Positions 19,090 to 30,839 of a DNA stretch of 64,000 nucleotides are shown here, in pieces. Below the pieces are notes generated by a model. It was not told the origin of the DNA and did no database searches. It saw only the letters and a list, made by a program, of their open reading frames with translations. Location of the stretch: assembly GCA_951394045.1 (NCBI GenBank), contig OX595990.1, positions 3,216,549 through 3,280,548 on the forward strand, read 5' to 3'. The DNA comes from Nitzschia sp. DOCU1 (taxonomy: Eukaryota > Bacillariophyta > Bacillariophyceae > Bacillariales > Bacillariaceae). Each line of letters begins with the position of its first letter. Positions within the stretch are counted from its first letter, which is position 1. A program made the translations under genes and the position numbers.

Positions 19090-19677
19090 GCCTCTAGCTA
19101 GCTAGCTATACACAGTAAGAAGGAATACCCCAAAGTATTGAGCGAACAAAAACATGTCAGCTAGTACATACGCAATTGTAGGAGTGGCTACCGGTATCGT
19201 AGATAATAGCACTAGATACAGCTTCCGAACAATGGCCCGAAATGAGCTGCAGCAAGTGCTGGACTCCTTCGAGTAAACCACAACCGCTTCGTAGTACTTA
19301 TTGTTACGTAATCCTACGTGAACAAAAAGATGGCGCGCGTTGAGAACGGCCGCATAACCGCCCGCCCGCCGGCGCTCTTTGGAAGCAGTCGTCGGGTTCT
19401 AAAAATCTCACCATGACAGGACAGCTGCCGGCGCGGTCCATGGAAAAATCTGGACTCTTTCACTGCGTGTAGTATTATATTGTCAAACGGAACTACTAGA
19501 CACATCGACAACCACAAATAATCTCATTCGGACCCTTTGTAAGACTCATCCAGGAGGCAGTGGAGTGACGGGGTTCATCTACAGAATAGCGAGGCGCAAT
19601 CTGGATCGTCGTCACCGTGGTCTTGTCAGTCCTGTCGATTTTGCAGCAAGGCTTTGAACTGCATCCGAGTCCGCAAA
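19090..19677. other. Intergenic
   Basis: 588 bp between two co-oriented genes; includes a GCTAGCTAGCTA run near 19095. No coding motif was found. Confidence 0.45.
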
Positions 19678-22600
19678 ATGACTGAAAGGGCGCCATCGAG
19701 TCGCCGTGGGCGTCGATCCAGTTCCGAATATTCACCATTGACAATGTCGAGCACCGCCGATCTTGCTCGTGACGATTATGAGTATAACTTCTGTGGTCGA
19801 AACACTGCTGGCGGAACGTCGATTCAAGTACCGGCATTAAAAAGCTCCAATGCACCTCATCCCAGAAAACGGCAAGTCGATTCCTTGACTCATGCTGGGG
19901 CACGACCGCAGCAGCAGCAGCAGCAGCAACAGGCTGCAAAGAGACGAGAAAACAATCCTCTAGCACAAGCTCAACAATATCAAAAGGAATCCATGTCACA
20001 AAAAAGAGGGATGATGAGCCCCTTGGAACGAGCATCACAAGCTCAACGACAAGAAACACATCGTCTCGGTCAAAAATCTAGTCAATTGAGCGAATTCTTT
20101 AAACCCACCGCCGAAAGAGTCAAAGATTACGGTAGCACGCCCTATGCTCACGACAAGAATCGTCATCATCATCGTGGTGGTGGATCCAAAAGTGGTGGGG
20201 CTTCGGCCCGCCACGAGAACCGAGCGGCGGCTGCCGTTTCGGATCTGTTAGGCACGGCATTAAAGAAAGCGCGAGCCAAAGAATCCGAAGACAACACTGT
20301 GGATTTGTTGGATGACAGCGACGACGACGATGATGATCATGACGATGAAGTGCAAATGAAAATTCCAGCAGACACTATTACTACTGCCAAAAGTCCATCG
20401 AATGAAAGTGTTTCGTCCAAATTGAGCCTGCCCATGACGCAATCGCCATCTCCTCCTCCTCGTTTCCGGACATCATCACCCCCACAACAACAAGATCTTG
20501 ATTCATCTTGTCTTTTTGTGCCTCATCCTCTGCCGCCTGCGGCTTCGACCAAGACCAGGGTGGATGCAAAATTTAAGGAACTGACTGAATGTTGTGCCAA
20601 AGACCACCGAGGTCGTCCTAACGATGATGATCATGGACAGAAACCTGGCTACCTCAAGCATCTGGAAGCGTCGTCCAACGCCAAGGCAGTAACCGCCACA
20701 AGTATACTGGCTACGGCGCCAAAGATACATCCGGGGCATCCATCTCTCCTTCTTCAAGACCGAATTCCCAGAAAAGTTCGAGACATGCCCCCGGTCGACT
20801 TTGGCAATACTCCGTCATCCTCCAGGGAACAAGGACAATCCCATGGTAGGCCCATTGACGTCGATGACGATGACGACGACAATAATGACAACCCTGTCAT
20901 TGCTAGCAACAAACGTCACAAGTCGAGCACTACCGTTGCCTTGGAGGATACGGATAGTGACGATAATGACGGCGATGATGAGCGCCCAAAGAAGAAAAGG
21001 TCCTATGCTAATGCGCCGGATGCCAAAGCGGAAGATTGGGGTACGAAGCTTTTAAATAAGGGAAAGAGTGTCTTGCAAAACGGAAAGACTGCCTTGCAAA
21101 ACATCATTTCTCCGAGAGAGAAACAACCACGACCACCGAAAGAACGTTCTTGTAGTGGCAGCGAAGCGGACGTTGAGGATCATGGAGAAGTTTGTCCAAA
21201 CCACAAGAAGAAGAAGAAGAAGATGATGATGATGATGACGAAGAAGAAAAAGAAACAAAAGCGGAAATACATCGCTGACGAATCCGATGTTGAAAGCACT
21301 ACGGAGCAGGAGCCGCCCATGTCGTCACTTCCCGGAGATCTTCAGGTTCAGGAACAGAATATTTCTGTTACTGTCAAGACTTGTGTTGAGGCTGCGGCTG
21401 CGGCGGCTCAGGTAAATTTCTTTGTGCAGCAGCACGATAGGGAACAATCCCCCAGCGATTCAGAGGACTTTGCTGAGGATAACAAAAGGAAGGGCTTTTC
21501 TAGTAAGGACAATTCGGCGTCGATACGGGTCATGTCCGAGTCCATCGAAGATGATTTCGATTACGGTGAGATTGCAAACAACAATATCGTCAGCAACAAC
21601 AACAACAACAACGCAAGACGACAAAGGCAAGTACGTACTACGACGACGACTTCCGCAAACTGGTTGAACTCGCGTAAGGGTCAGCCAAAGTCCATATCGA
21701 AACCGCTTTCTTTTTCCAAGGCGAATAATTCTGGTACGTGCAAAAGCAGCTAATTTTGCGAATTGAAATGAATATCTAAGGGCACCGACGTATGCAACGC
21801 TGTTTCTAATCTTACTTGTTTGTTTTTCATTTTCTCTGCTGCTTTGCAGCCTCCGAGCGGCCGAAGCGCGCCCCCGCCAAACGTGTAATTCCCGGTGAGA
21901 CATTTGGCCGACAACAACAAGTCAAAAAGGATGATAGCGACTCAGAATGGACCTTCGACGGGAAGCCAATGAATCAAAGACGACGATCACCTCGAATGTT
22001 GCAGAAGAAGACGGCGTCCTCCCCCGAAATCGTTGCCATCCTCGAAAGCGACGACGAGGAAGTTGTAGAACAAGTCCACGTGGATCCGGGGGTACGTGTC
22101 CTGGCCCCCCATACCCCTAGTCCGTTTGGGTATCTAATTCTTACTCTTGCTTTGCTTCCTTTTGCTAGGACGTGTTGGAGCTGACTCGAATTGCCATTGG
22201 TTCCAAGGTGGCCTCGGCGGAGTGCCGTGCCATTTTACACACCAAAACGTTTGAGTTAGAGCTGGAATGGAAGAACGCTCAGAGGGGCCGAGCTACTCGA
22301 AGTGATGATCGCACTGGAAGGCAAAAGTGCACTTTATGTTTGACGGACGGTACATTAGACAAGTTTCGGTTTTACTGTGACCCACACAAGAACAACAGCA
22401 CGACGATTTCTAGGTTGCAGGTGATGACTTCCGCTGATGAGACGGAAATGGAAGCATTTGATCCTCTGGACCAATTGGGCCCATTCGTGGCGTTGAACAT
22501 CAAGCCGACCAAAGAAAATGGCTTGACCCGTTTCCATAAGTGTTACCAGCCACAATCTGAGGATCCCAAACGCGGCTTTGTTGTTTTGGAATTCCGCAAC

Positions 22601-24290
22601 GAGGATGCTGCCATGGGTTTTGCCGAGCTATGCAAGTACAGATCTTTGGGTACCGACATGAAAGCGATCCCTCGCGAAGAATGTAAAGACTTTGCCTTAT
22701 CCCTTTTGAGTGACTCCAAAGCCGAGAGAAACAAGATGAAGCAAAGTAAATTCATTGCTGGCCGCCCACTGGACTTTGTCTTGCTTGTGTACCCATTTGC
22801 TGGCGACCCGAAGGACATTGAAAATGCCGCTGCTGGACTCAACGAGGCCAGGGGAACAGGGATCGAGCAACAGAGTCTACTTGTCCCTTCCGAACGATCC
22901 ACCGACGACCAAGCGAAAGACGATGCAAAGGTCAAGCAACGGGCTCACATGGTTTCGATTAACGTCGAGGACTACAAGAGACTCGAACCGGGCGAATGGC
23001 TGAATGATTCCTTAGTGGATTTTTGGATGCAATGGTAAGTCTCGTCACGCGGCGCGCTACGGCGTGTTTTGTGCTACCATCTCATCTCCATGCGCTCTCT
23101 GCCGTAGGATATCCCGGGACGACACGATGCTGGACGCCAAGTTTCACTTCTTTACGTCCCACTTCTATACTACGTTGGCATCTGATGGCGTGGAAGCCGT
23201 TGCATCCTGGACGCGGCGGAAGAAGATCAACATTTTTGAGAAGAGGTTGATTTTTGTTCCTATCGTCAAGCAGATGCACTGGTCTCTCTGTGTGATCGTC
23301 AACCCTGGTGCTCTTGTTGACGCGGGCACAAGGGAACATAAGCAGGATGATCCTTTGTCTTGTATGATCTTCATGGACTCGTTGTCCATGCACAATAAGA
23401 CCACGGTTGCAAGAGATATCCGCAAATGGCTAAACAGCGAATTGCAACGGAAGAACAAGGATGTTGCCGGGTTGGACGAGGAAGTGAAGCTATTTGATCA
23501 GCAGAACTTCCGAATTTTCAGTCCGAAAGGTAAGATTATACTGTGCATTGGAAGATTGAACAAAAACCATTCTCGAGCTAACCACGTCCGCTTCGTTGCT
23601 GTTGGTTTTACAGTTCCACGTCAAAACAATGGCTACGACTGCGGAGTTTTTGTTTGCCGGTACGCCTACGCAATCTATGAATTAAGAGATCGAAACTTTA
23701 CGTACGGGGATGCCGGTATGTATTGTCGCCAAGGCGATGCTGTTTCCCCTGGCGCAGCCAGCAGGGCTTTCCGTGATCTCATTTCGGATGGAGCTGAATT
23801 CGATTTCGATATGGATGATATCGCGCGTTTCCGGGAGGAATTCAAAACTTTGATCGAGAGGCTGTCGGCACTCTATCTTACATCGAAGAGTGCCAAGGCA
23901 ACAGCGGTCGAGGAACCCAAGAACTGCGAGTCGGTGCGGGAATCGACGAGGACGTTCAAAGATCAAACCACCGATGCGGTGGCGGAGAACCATGATGGCG
24001 TCTTCGGAGCGAATCCCGGGGCAGAATCGAAGGAGTCAGCAAACATAGATGAAGAGGAGGCTCTTGAAGGTCCCTATCTACCCTATTCGGCCTTTGCTGC
24101 TCTTGAAGGAAAGGAAAATGCGTCGACCGAAACTGATCCAATGGATGGGGATGGCAACCCGAAAGTTCGTGGCAGTTCCAGAGATCCCGTACGAGACACA
24201 GATCAGATGGCATACTTGCCAACTACTGATGAGAATGATGTGATGGACGACGATGAGATGGAACAGCTACCTCCTTCTATTCTTATTTAG
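19678..24290 (+). CDS. SUMO protease, Ulp1/SENP6-7 type (peptidase C48)
   Basis: Five exons give 1,420 residues: 19678-21733, 21850-22091, 22169-23034, 23108-23529, 23614-24290. Introns are 72-116 nt with GTACGT or GTAAG starts and pyrimidine-rich AG ends; all joins keep frame. The last intron (84 nt) has no stop and could be retained. Residues 1-760 are low-complexity and acidic/basic, with poly-Gln near 77, acidic-flanked SUMO-interacting motifs (TVDLLDDSDDDD near 207, EIVAILESDDEE near 750) and a Lys-rich run. The protease domain begins WLNDSLVDFWMQW, with catalytic His in QMHWSL, Asp in IFMDSL, and the oxyanion Gln and Cys in VPRQNNGYDCGVF. Its splitting by long linkers fits SENP6/7 and yeast Ulp2, nuclear poly-SUMO proteases. 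The start could also be the in-frame ATG 22 codons later. Confidence 0.9.
19907..19929 (+). repeat. CAG/CAA microsatellite in the SUMO protease
   Basis: A CAG-rich run encoding about eight consecutive Gln. Similar AAG/ATG runs near 21206-21260 (poly-Lys, poly-Met) and AAC runs near 21595-21612 lie in the same exon. Confidence 0.8.
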
Positions 24291-24497
24291 GGTGCACCCT
24301 GTTGATTCGGACCTCGGTGGAGCAGAAGAGCAGGCCGTTGGTATCGATGGGAGAGGCGTGTTTGCCCCTTTCACTCGAAGATGAGAACTAAGTAAGCATT
24401 AGCCAATCGAATCTCATCATTTAATAACCGGAATTATGAATTACACATCGTACAAATATCATCATATTCCCAAGCACAACCACGACCTAGTCTGCCC

Positions 24498-25856
24498 CTA
24501 CCATCCAAACGCAGCGACGGCACTGACGACAAGGCCGATGAATGACGACAGCAATCCAGACACAGCCGCCGCCGATTCGTCCGAAGATGTCTCAGGTTTT
24601 GCAATGGGAACGACACAGTCATCTTCCTGTGTATAGTTGAAATGTTCCAAATATCGGCGCATGAGCTGTATTTGGTGATTTTGATCGACAACAATGGATC
24701 GAAGGATGGATTCCAAAACGCAATCAGGAACCTCATCATTACTCAAATCATCGCATTGCAACGTATTGGCTTTGAGCAACGACTTGGCCATGTTGACAGC
24801 ATTCTGGTGGTGAGGAATCATTTGATGGATGAACAAAGCATTGGGCGATCCGCTGCTAGCCTTCGTGGTCATTTTGGCCATCATGTGGCAATCAACGGCG
24901 TCAATGCATTGGGCAAATTCGCCAATGGACATTGGCTCGCCGGCAGCCTTGCTCTTTTGCACATCGTCGAGTTTGTCTTGCGCATCGTCCTCAAGGCAGA
25001 CAAAGCGTGCCGGGCATTCGCCATGAGGAAGTTGAAAGGGATCTAGGCCCCAGGTGCCACAAAACTTATCAAAATCATTGTCGACCGTTTGGTAGGAGTA
25101 TCCTAGGGGTGGGTCATCCTCGGTGTTGATAGGGATGCCACCAGACATCAGCTTGATACGGCCAGACATGAACTCGTGAACCTGTGTTGGCAGCAGAGAG
25201 TGGGAATGGGGGAATGGCGTGGATGAGAAACGAGCCTGCTGGTGTTGCATCGAGCGCACCAACAACATGCATACGAGACAACAACTTACGTGACAAAAGT
25301 AAAAGATATCCTTGTCGTAAAGGGCGTCGTCAAAGTTCAACTTGATCGAGAATTCACCTTGCGAAACCCAGTCTCCGAGGGGAAGGAAGAATCTTGGCTC
25401 GTACTCGTCCAATCCAAAGTTATCTTCGTTGACTGAAACTGCTGCAACGGAGGCATCGTTGCTGTAAGTTCCCAAGGGTTCACCATTCAAAAGATACATG
25501 GGTGCGGGGCATGTCATGTTCTGGGCACACGCGCTGCCTGACTGTGTGATGCCTGGCTCCAATTCGTCTTTATCTGCATGGGCGCCATCAGGAAAGTAGG
25601 CAAAGCCAAGGGGGTGATAAAAGTTGCTCGGATCTTTCTGCACAAAGGTATATGTCTCTCCCACTTCGATACCAAGAGTTGGGTTAACGACATCTCCGCA
25701 TTCCTCGAACTGATAATAACCGAGCTCGGATGCATAGATATCGAGCTTGGCAGTAAACGTTCGGCTTTCAGGGTTGCAAGGAGCATCCTCACCATTTGCC
25801 GCCGGGGCAGAGATGGCGCCGGTCAACAAGAGCAGTGCAATCGACTGAAACTTCAT
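24498..25856 (-). CDS. Secreted cupredoxin-DUF305 fusion protein
   Basis: Two exons, 25290-25856 and 24498-25181, give 416 residues. The 108-nt intron (GTAAGT...CACAG) is in frame and lacks stops, but removing it joins FYFCH to VHEFMSG and so restores a cupredoxin copper loop (Cys, His, Met), which supports splicing. Residues 1-22 are a signal peptide. The cupredoxin domain spans about 30-215, with a candidate first His in NFYHPLG. The DUF305 region follows (about 270-385): CIDAVDCHMMAKM and FIHQMIPHHQNAVNMA, the His/Met-rich four-helix motif of ferritin-like DUF305 proteins, some of which are linked to copper handling. A hydrophobic C-terminus suggests a membrane or GPI anchor. A periplasm-like or cell-surface copper-binding role is inference. 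Confidence 0.85.
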   Translation of the reverse strand: MKFQSIALLLLTGAISAPAANGEDAPCNPESRTFTAKLDIYASELGYYQFEECGDVVNPTLGIEVGETYTFVQKDPSNFYHPLGFAYFPDGAHADKDELEPGITQSGSACAQNMTCPAPMYLLNGEPLGTYSNDASVAAVSVNEDNFGLDEYEPRFFLPLGDWVSQGEFSIKLNFDDALYDKDIFYFCHVSCCLVCMLLVRSMQHQQARFSSTPFPHSHSLLPTQVHEFMSGRIKLMSGGIPINTEDDPPLGYSYQTVDNDFDKFCGTWGLDPFQLPHGECPARFVCLEDDAQDKLDDVQKSKAAGEPMSIGEFAQCIDAVDCHMMAKMTTKASSGSPNALFIHQMIPHHQNAVNMAKSLLKANTLQCDDLSNDEVPDCVLESILRSIVVDQNHQIQLMRRYLEHFNYTQEDDCVVPIAKPETSSDESAAAVSGLLSSFIGLVVSAVAAFGW

Positions 25857-26871
25857 GATGATTATGATGTTGCAGGAGAGCGAGGGATGAATCTATGAGA
25901 GGGGTTTCCTCCACGCAAATCGATTTGGATGCACAGCATCCACCAGTTTCGAGCCATCCGCTTTCATAGCATGCATCATAGTGAACCGTGATTGAGCGAA
26001 CGATGATACTCCACTCCGTATCGTACCTGGTACTGGTCCGTTTGGTATCTTTTTGACTGGTAATAGCCTTTGGATCCACGGGAATCCGACGTCTCATTCG
26101 TCTTCTCATTTTGCGATACCTCATAATTTCGATTGGAATGAACGCGTGGCTGGCCTGTCATTGCTTATCTTGATGCACGTGTCTGGCGCGTGCCTCCAAC
26201 CTCCGACGCAAGCCAAAAATGATCCAACAGAAGAGCCAACGAATCCAAAGAACAGAGGGGCCATTGAACCACATGGATGGCGCCGCCCAAAGGTTCGAAC
26301 ATTTGATGACTGCTTCAACTTATTAAGAGTTCGCACCATCCTATTTCAAAAACTACCAGGCATTACCCCAACTACCGGTACCTTGACGATCGAAGAGGAT
26401 CGATCTATTATCTTCGATCGCCGGACGAGCTGCGTAACCAAGTACCGAAGATAAAATTCGGTCCGCAGTTACGGTGTTTCACAGTTCTGTCCTATGCGTT
26501 TGTCTCCCATGGTGGTGGTGTTGTCACCGCGCGCTCATCCATATCAATAATAGACCTACAGACAGGAAAGTGACGTCATTCAAGAATGATTTCTTCGACT
26601 ATTTCGACTTCGTAAGATGAGACAAACTACTGACGCCACATACAGGATCAGGGATTCAGATTGAATGCGTGATCGTGAATGGTCATCGCTGCGTCTGATC
26701 TGCGACCGTGAGATTCTTGCAGCGAGCAACCGGCCAAAAGATCGCAAATAACCCTTGTTCCTTCTTACAGCTTAACAGCAGCTCCGCTGCGACCTGCCGT
26801 GTCCCCTTTCGTCTCACAACAACCTCTGTGAACAACATAATATAACATCAGAACACTTCGAAAATATCGGC
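25857..26871. other. Divergent promoter region
   Basis: 1.0 kb between divergent genes. It contains TACCTGGTA at 26024-26032, flanked by two GTACs, 168 bp upstream of the cupredoxin-DUF305 start. A frame at 26053-26454 lacks any motif and is not called. Confidence 0.5.
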
Positions 26872-28335
26872 ATGGCATCTGAAGAAGATACTGGGGCTGC
26901 ACCCCCAATGGACAAGGAGACGGATCAATTGAAGCTCGTCGTTGAGCGGTTAAAGCCCCACTGCACCAAAGATTCTCCGCACAACGACCTTCAACTTATC
27001 GCAGCAGCGTTGGAGCAAGGAGACTCGTTGACTGGAAAAGTTCTCAGCGGCGGGGCCACCAACGTTTCCTTCAAGATTTACCTCGAGAAGAATCCTGATT
27101 TGAAGGTCTTTGCCAAGTTATGCTTTTCCACACCAGGCTGGTCGCCTGCGGGTACGACGGAAAAGTTTGACCTCGGTCGTCAGCAAGTGGAGTTTGATCT
27201 TATGGACCGGTTTTCCAAGATCGTCGATCCAGATGGAAAGAGACACGTCGTGGTGCCATACCTGTTGCTCAATGTCGACCAAGATACTCGCATTATAATA
27301 TCGCAATGGGCCTTGGCCGACGAGCAGTGGGGAAATCAATTCATTGAAGGAGAAATCGATCCTCGAGTTATGTCCAGAATCGGCCCGTTCTTTGCCAAGG
27401 TCACCTTGGCTCAAGGAGTAGACCCCGAACTCAATCTAACCAGCAAAAAGAATCTGCAAAACATGCTTGGTAGCTTCTTTTCCGCTTTTGCGGGACTATT
27501 TTTCACCAATATGGACCAAGAACCGCGAGATGACGCCGTAACATATATTCGAGAAATCGGGTCTGACATGTTTGCGAAAGTGATGACGGCGTTCGGGGCA
27601 GCTGAAGTCGACTGCCGAGAGGTCTTGGTCCACGGTGACTCTCACTGTTTTAATATTTTGGTGGAAAAGAAACCCGACATTAGTCATATGGAGTCCTTTG
27701 GTCCCAACGGCGAATTATATGTTATCGATTGGGAGCTGGCGCACATGGGCATGCCGGGTAAAGATATTGGACTCTTTCACGCTTGGCCCATGGCTTGCGC
27801 CTTTTGCTTCGTGGCCAAAGGGCAAGTGGAAACTGCTTACAATATTATGGCTGGATTGCGAGGCGTCTGGAACGACTACGTCAAGGTTCTCGTCGACGAG
27901 GGCGGAAAAGATGACGAATTTTTGCTGAAAGCCTTCCGAGGAGTATTAGCCTATGTTGGCGAATACTTGTTCTACGTCTTCTATTGTATGGGTCTCTTTA
28001 ATGAATTCATGGACTTCGAAGGCTTGTCCGACACTGACACTCAAAAGGTCAAGGGTGCCATGGGCAAAGTGGGTGCCATCTTTCTCGAATGGGGTCTAAT
28101 CAAGACGGCGGATACCAGTCAAACGTTTACTCTGGATGGATTGATCGAGACATTTGACAAGACAGTAGCAGAAGGTTTTGATTCTTTGAAGGAGGTGGCC
28201 GAAAGGTACAGAGCTCCCCCACACGGGTCCTCGATGCTTCGTGCTTCCGGCAGGCGTGTCAGTGACAGCATGATGCTGGAAGAAACGATTCGTCGGGCAT
28301 CACATATTATTTCCGAAGGGATCAACGAAGACTGA
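26872..28335 (+). CDS. Aminoglycoside phosphotransferase (APH)-fold kinase, MTR/choline-kinase-like
   Basis: 487 residues, single exon, ATG in GGCATGG. The APH fold is recognised by a Gly-rich strand turn GGATNVSFKIY near residue 63, the Brenner motif VLVHGDSHCFNILV near 252-265 (catalytic Asp and downstream Asn) and the metal-binding YVIDWELAHMG near 284. The segment MGMPGKDIGLF that follows recalls methylthioribose kinase; choline/ethanolamine kinases are the alternative. The first Gly loop and Lys in KVFAKLCF are in the expected order. No targeting signal is visible. The substrate is not determined; a small-molecule kinase of the cytosol is the best statement. Confidence 0.7.
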   Translation: MASEEDTGAAPPMDKETDQLKLVVERLKPHCTKDSPHNDLQLIAAALEQGDSLTGKVLSGGATNVSFKIYLEKNPDLKVFAKLCFSTPGWSPAGTTEKFDLGRQQVEFDLMDRFSKIVDPDGKRHVVVPYLLLNVDQDTRIIISQWALADEQWGNQFIEGEIDPRVMSRIGPFFAKVTLAQGVDPELNLTSKKNLQNMLGSFFSAFAGLFFTNMDQEPRDDAVTYIREIGSDMFAKVMTAFGAAEVDCREVLVHGDSHCFNILVEKKPDISHMESFGPNGELYVIDWELAHMGMPGKDIGLFHAWPMACAFCFVAKGQVETAYNIMAGLRGVWNDYVKVLVDEGGKDDEFLLKAFRGVLAYVGEYLFYVFYCMGLFNEFMDFEGLSDTDTQKVKGAMGKVGAIFLEWGLIKTADTSQTFTLDGLIETFDKTVAEGFDSLKEVAERYRAPPHGSSMLRASGRRVSDSMMLEETIRRASHIISEGINED

Positions 28336-28617
28336 AAGATAAACATGTCTTATGCTACTTTATTACATCGCTATTAACAATTAGAATACAACAAATGCAT
28401 GCTCGACTTGGTCAAGATAGTCAATGAGTGGATAGTGCGTACTCTGCGCTGCCGTAAATTCTATACTCTGTTATTTGAAAGTGATTAGTCTTGTGCCTCG
28501 AAAGCATGATGAGACATGCAAGTTTACGCGATCGTGTACTTACTAGTTATGTCGTAACTTTCGCAGCATAAAGCGGAAGACGCCGTCTACGCAGTCAATG
28601 TCAGTACTTTTATGATA

Positions 28618-29517
28618 TCACAAGTCTACTTCATGCCACGTATCAGTAACGATTTCCGCAATATCTTCCTTGGCCGTCGAATACCGTTTGGCGTCGTTGT
28701 TCTGGGTACTACTAGAACTGCTTTGGGGGCTTTCCCTTTCCACGTCTATTGGCGTCACCACGGAGGTATTGGATTTTGCAGTATTGTTTGCTTCGAGACT
28801 TGTTCCTCTATGATTGACATAGACGTAATTGCGATTGGTTTTCCCCTGTAACATGTCCACTACAGGATGTTTTTCGCCGAAACGATGAATAGCAAAATCC
28901 AAGGGTGTCTTGCCCTTGTCGTTGGACATGGAAATAGCTTGGGGATACGCCCGATACAACAACTGTACGATATCTGGATGCGCCTTGTAATTACAAGCAT
29001 GATGCAATGGCAGGTTTCCATGCTTGTTGACAACTTTGGCTGATTGGGGATAATACTCCAAAAGAAACTCCACAATCGCGAACGAATCCTGATACTTGTT
29101 CTTCCATGCGGCAAAGTGCAACGGTGTGTTTCCAAAATTATTGCCAAGGGCGACGCTGGGAGGGTTAGCAACTACTAGTGCTTGAACCGTTGAAAGCGGG
29201 GCGCCGTTGGAAATTGCCGAATGGAGTGGTGCGTTGCCGGCGGATGTCAAGGTGACGTGATGAATCGAATCAACCGTGGCGGCACATTGTTCAATGGCGG
29301 ACCAGCAGCGTAGTCTAGCCAGAGAGTTCAAATCTTGCAAGTCCTGAGCGACTGGGGGAGGCTTGGGTTGTCGTGTTCGCGAGGAGTTCTGGTCGTTGCT
29401 GGGGGGAGCTCTCGTCGTAGACTTCGGTTGATTTCGAATCTGTGCGAGGGCGGCGGAAGGCCCGTCGTTCGCGAGAGCAGCAAGGGAATCAAAAAGTTCT
29501 TGAAGCGGACTTGTCAT
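28618..29517 (-). CDS. Ankyrin-repeat protein
   Basis: 299 residues. A Pro/Ser-rich N-terminus (1-65) precedes about four ankyrin repeats: GNAPLHSAISNG, GNTPLHFAAWKN, GNLPLHHACNYK and GKTPLDFAIHRF, spaced 33-37 residues apart from about residue 95 to 225. The C-terminal 60 residues are Ser/Asn-rich and disordered. The repeats often contain YPQSA/YPQAI phrases, the form common in diatom ankyrin proteins. They presumably bind another protein; the partner is unknown. Confidence 0.85.
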   Translation of the reverse strand: MTSPLQELFDSLAALANDGPSAALAQIRNQPKSTTRAPPSNDQNSSRTRQPKPPPVAQDLQDLNSLARLRCWSAIEQCAATVDSIHHVTLTSAGNAPLHSAISNGAPLSTVQALVVANPPSVALGNNFGNTPLHFAAWKNKYQDSFAIVEFLLEYYPQSAKVVNKHGNLPLHHACNYKAHPDIVQLLYRAYPQAISMSNDKGKTPLDFAIHRFGEKHPVVDMLQGKTNRNYVYVNHRGTSLEANNTAKSNTSVVTPIDVERESPQSSSSSTQNNDAKRYSTAKEDIAEIVTDTWHEVDL

Positions 29518-30254
29518 GGATCAATTGCTAGTGAAATGCTACGGAGGAGTGAAAATGAGCATGCAGACTAATAGAGCTCGTCCTTTCTCGTTGATGACCT
29601 GAATATGAGGGGAGTGGTCTGTTGGCATCATCTCTATCCATGTGTTCTTTTTTGCGTGAAATCGGACTTCGGCTCTTTCGCGGGCCGCACATCATCAGGT
29701 CGACTACGTCGACTCTTCACCCCCGACTACTCCGAACTAATACTATGTATTACCCACCAACCAACGACACCAACAGGAACAACGTTTGTGGCGGTCTACT
29801 CGTACTCCCTTACCAGGTAGCCACGCTAGCTTCGTTTATTGCGTCCAAGACTACAACATGGTGATTGCTGACTGCTTCATTACTACTATCCGCCTTTGTG
29901 AAATGAAAACAAGGCTTTGCAACACCGCCGCCAGCGCCATAAACCTTTTCGCTGGGAGGCGACGACGCGAGCTTTCAAAATGCGTCAGCTAAAGCCAAGG
30001 GCAAGCAAATAGTCGGGCAATAGCCAAGGGCAAGCAAATAGTCGGGCAATGTAGCTCTAATTTGTTATTCTGTTATTGTAGTTCATGTAGATCTATAGGG
30101 CGGATGGTGTGAGCGTTGCCGAGATGGGCAGAGCGGAGTGGGTTCTTCATCGTGTGTTGGGAGGTGACGCTGCTGCTCCGATAGCCGGAGGCAGCACTTC
30201 CTTCCTTGCCGGAACAGCAAACGTCAGGGCTCCTTCTCGAGTAAATCAATCAAC
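29518..30254. other. Intergenic with a short tandem repeat
   Basis: 737 bp without a recognised gene; holds the 29-bp tandem duplication at 29993-30050. Confidence 0.45.
29993..30050. repeat. Exact tandem duplication, 2 x 29 bp
   Basis: 29993-30021 and 30022-30050 are identical (AGCCAAGGGCAAGC...GGGCAAT). A recent slippage product; no function evident. Confidence 0.9.
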
Positions 30255-30614
30255 CTAAGCCAATTGACCGTACAATTCCGATTTGACCGTTTGCTTGAGG
30301 CCGAAGATCTCGGCTTCAATAGCATCGCGGCTGACGACGACGTTCTTGGTTAGTAGCGAGCCAATGTCTCCCATACGGGCTCGGACTTGCTCTTCCAACT
30401 GAGCGTCCGGAACGCGAACGGCGTGGTTAGTCTTGCACTCGTCCATCAATTGACGGATCTCCTTGACATTGTCTTGGACGGAGGTCCAATGAAGATGTTG
30501 CAAGGTGGATTCCAAGTCTTGAACCTTGGCCAAGGTTTGCACGCTCAGAGATCGGCGAGCAAGAGTCGGGGCCGAGCGGCGGGCAAGGGTGGCGGAAAGA
30601 GAAAGCATCATCAT
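30255..30614 (-). CDS. Small protein with mitochondrial-type presequence
   Basis: 119 residues from the first of three ATG codons at 30614 (the frame opens 14 codons earlier at a GTG). The N-terminus MMMLSLSATLARRSAPTLARRSLSV has Arg and Ser and no acidic residues, as expected for a mitochondrial presequence. The rest is helical with LHWTSVQDNVKEIRQLMDEC and ends SELYGQLA. The family was not recognised. Coding is supported by the clean N-terminal organisation and by codon use typical of the neighbours. Confidence 0.65.
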   Translation of the reverse strand: MMMLSLSATLARRSAPTLARRSLSVQTLAKVQDLESTLQHLHWTSVQDNVKEIRQLMDECKTNHAVRVPDAQLEEQVRARMGDIGSLLTKNVVVSRDAIEAEIFGLKQTVKSELYGQLA

Positions 30615-30839
30615 GGTAAACGAAAAGGTTTGGAGTGTTGGTGGATGTATCGGCACGTTTCACGTTGGGAGACTTTGGATATTATGAGATCGAAAGAAAA
30701 CCAAAAACTGGAAACATCCTTTGGTGACTTGACACCAATGCGAAGCGGGGTTCCTTGGTTGTTGTGTATTTGCATCAACTAGAATGGTTCCTCCAACGGT
30801 TCCACATGCTGGTTGTCGCTGAATCTTGCTTCGCAAGTG

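Noticed and set aside
26053..26454. 133-codon frame upstream of the APH-type gene
   Set aside because: No motif, odd composition, and overlaps the promoter of the divergent cupredoxin-DUF305 gene.
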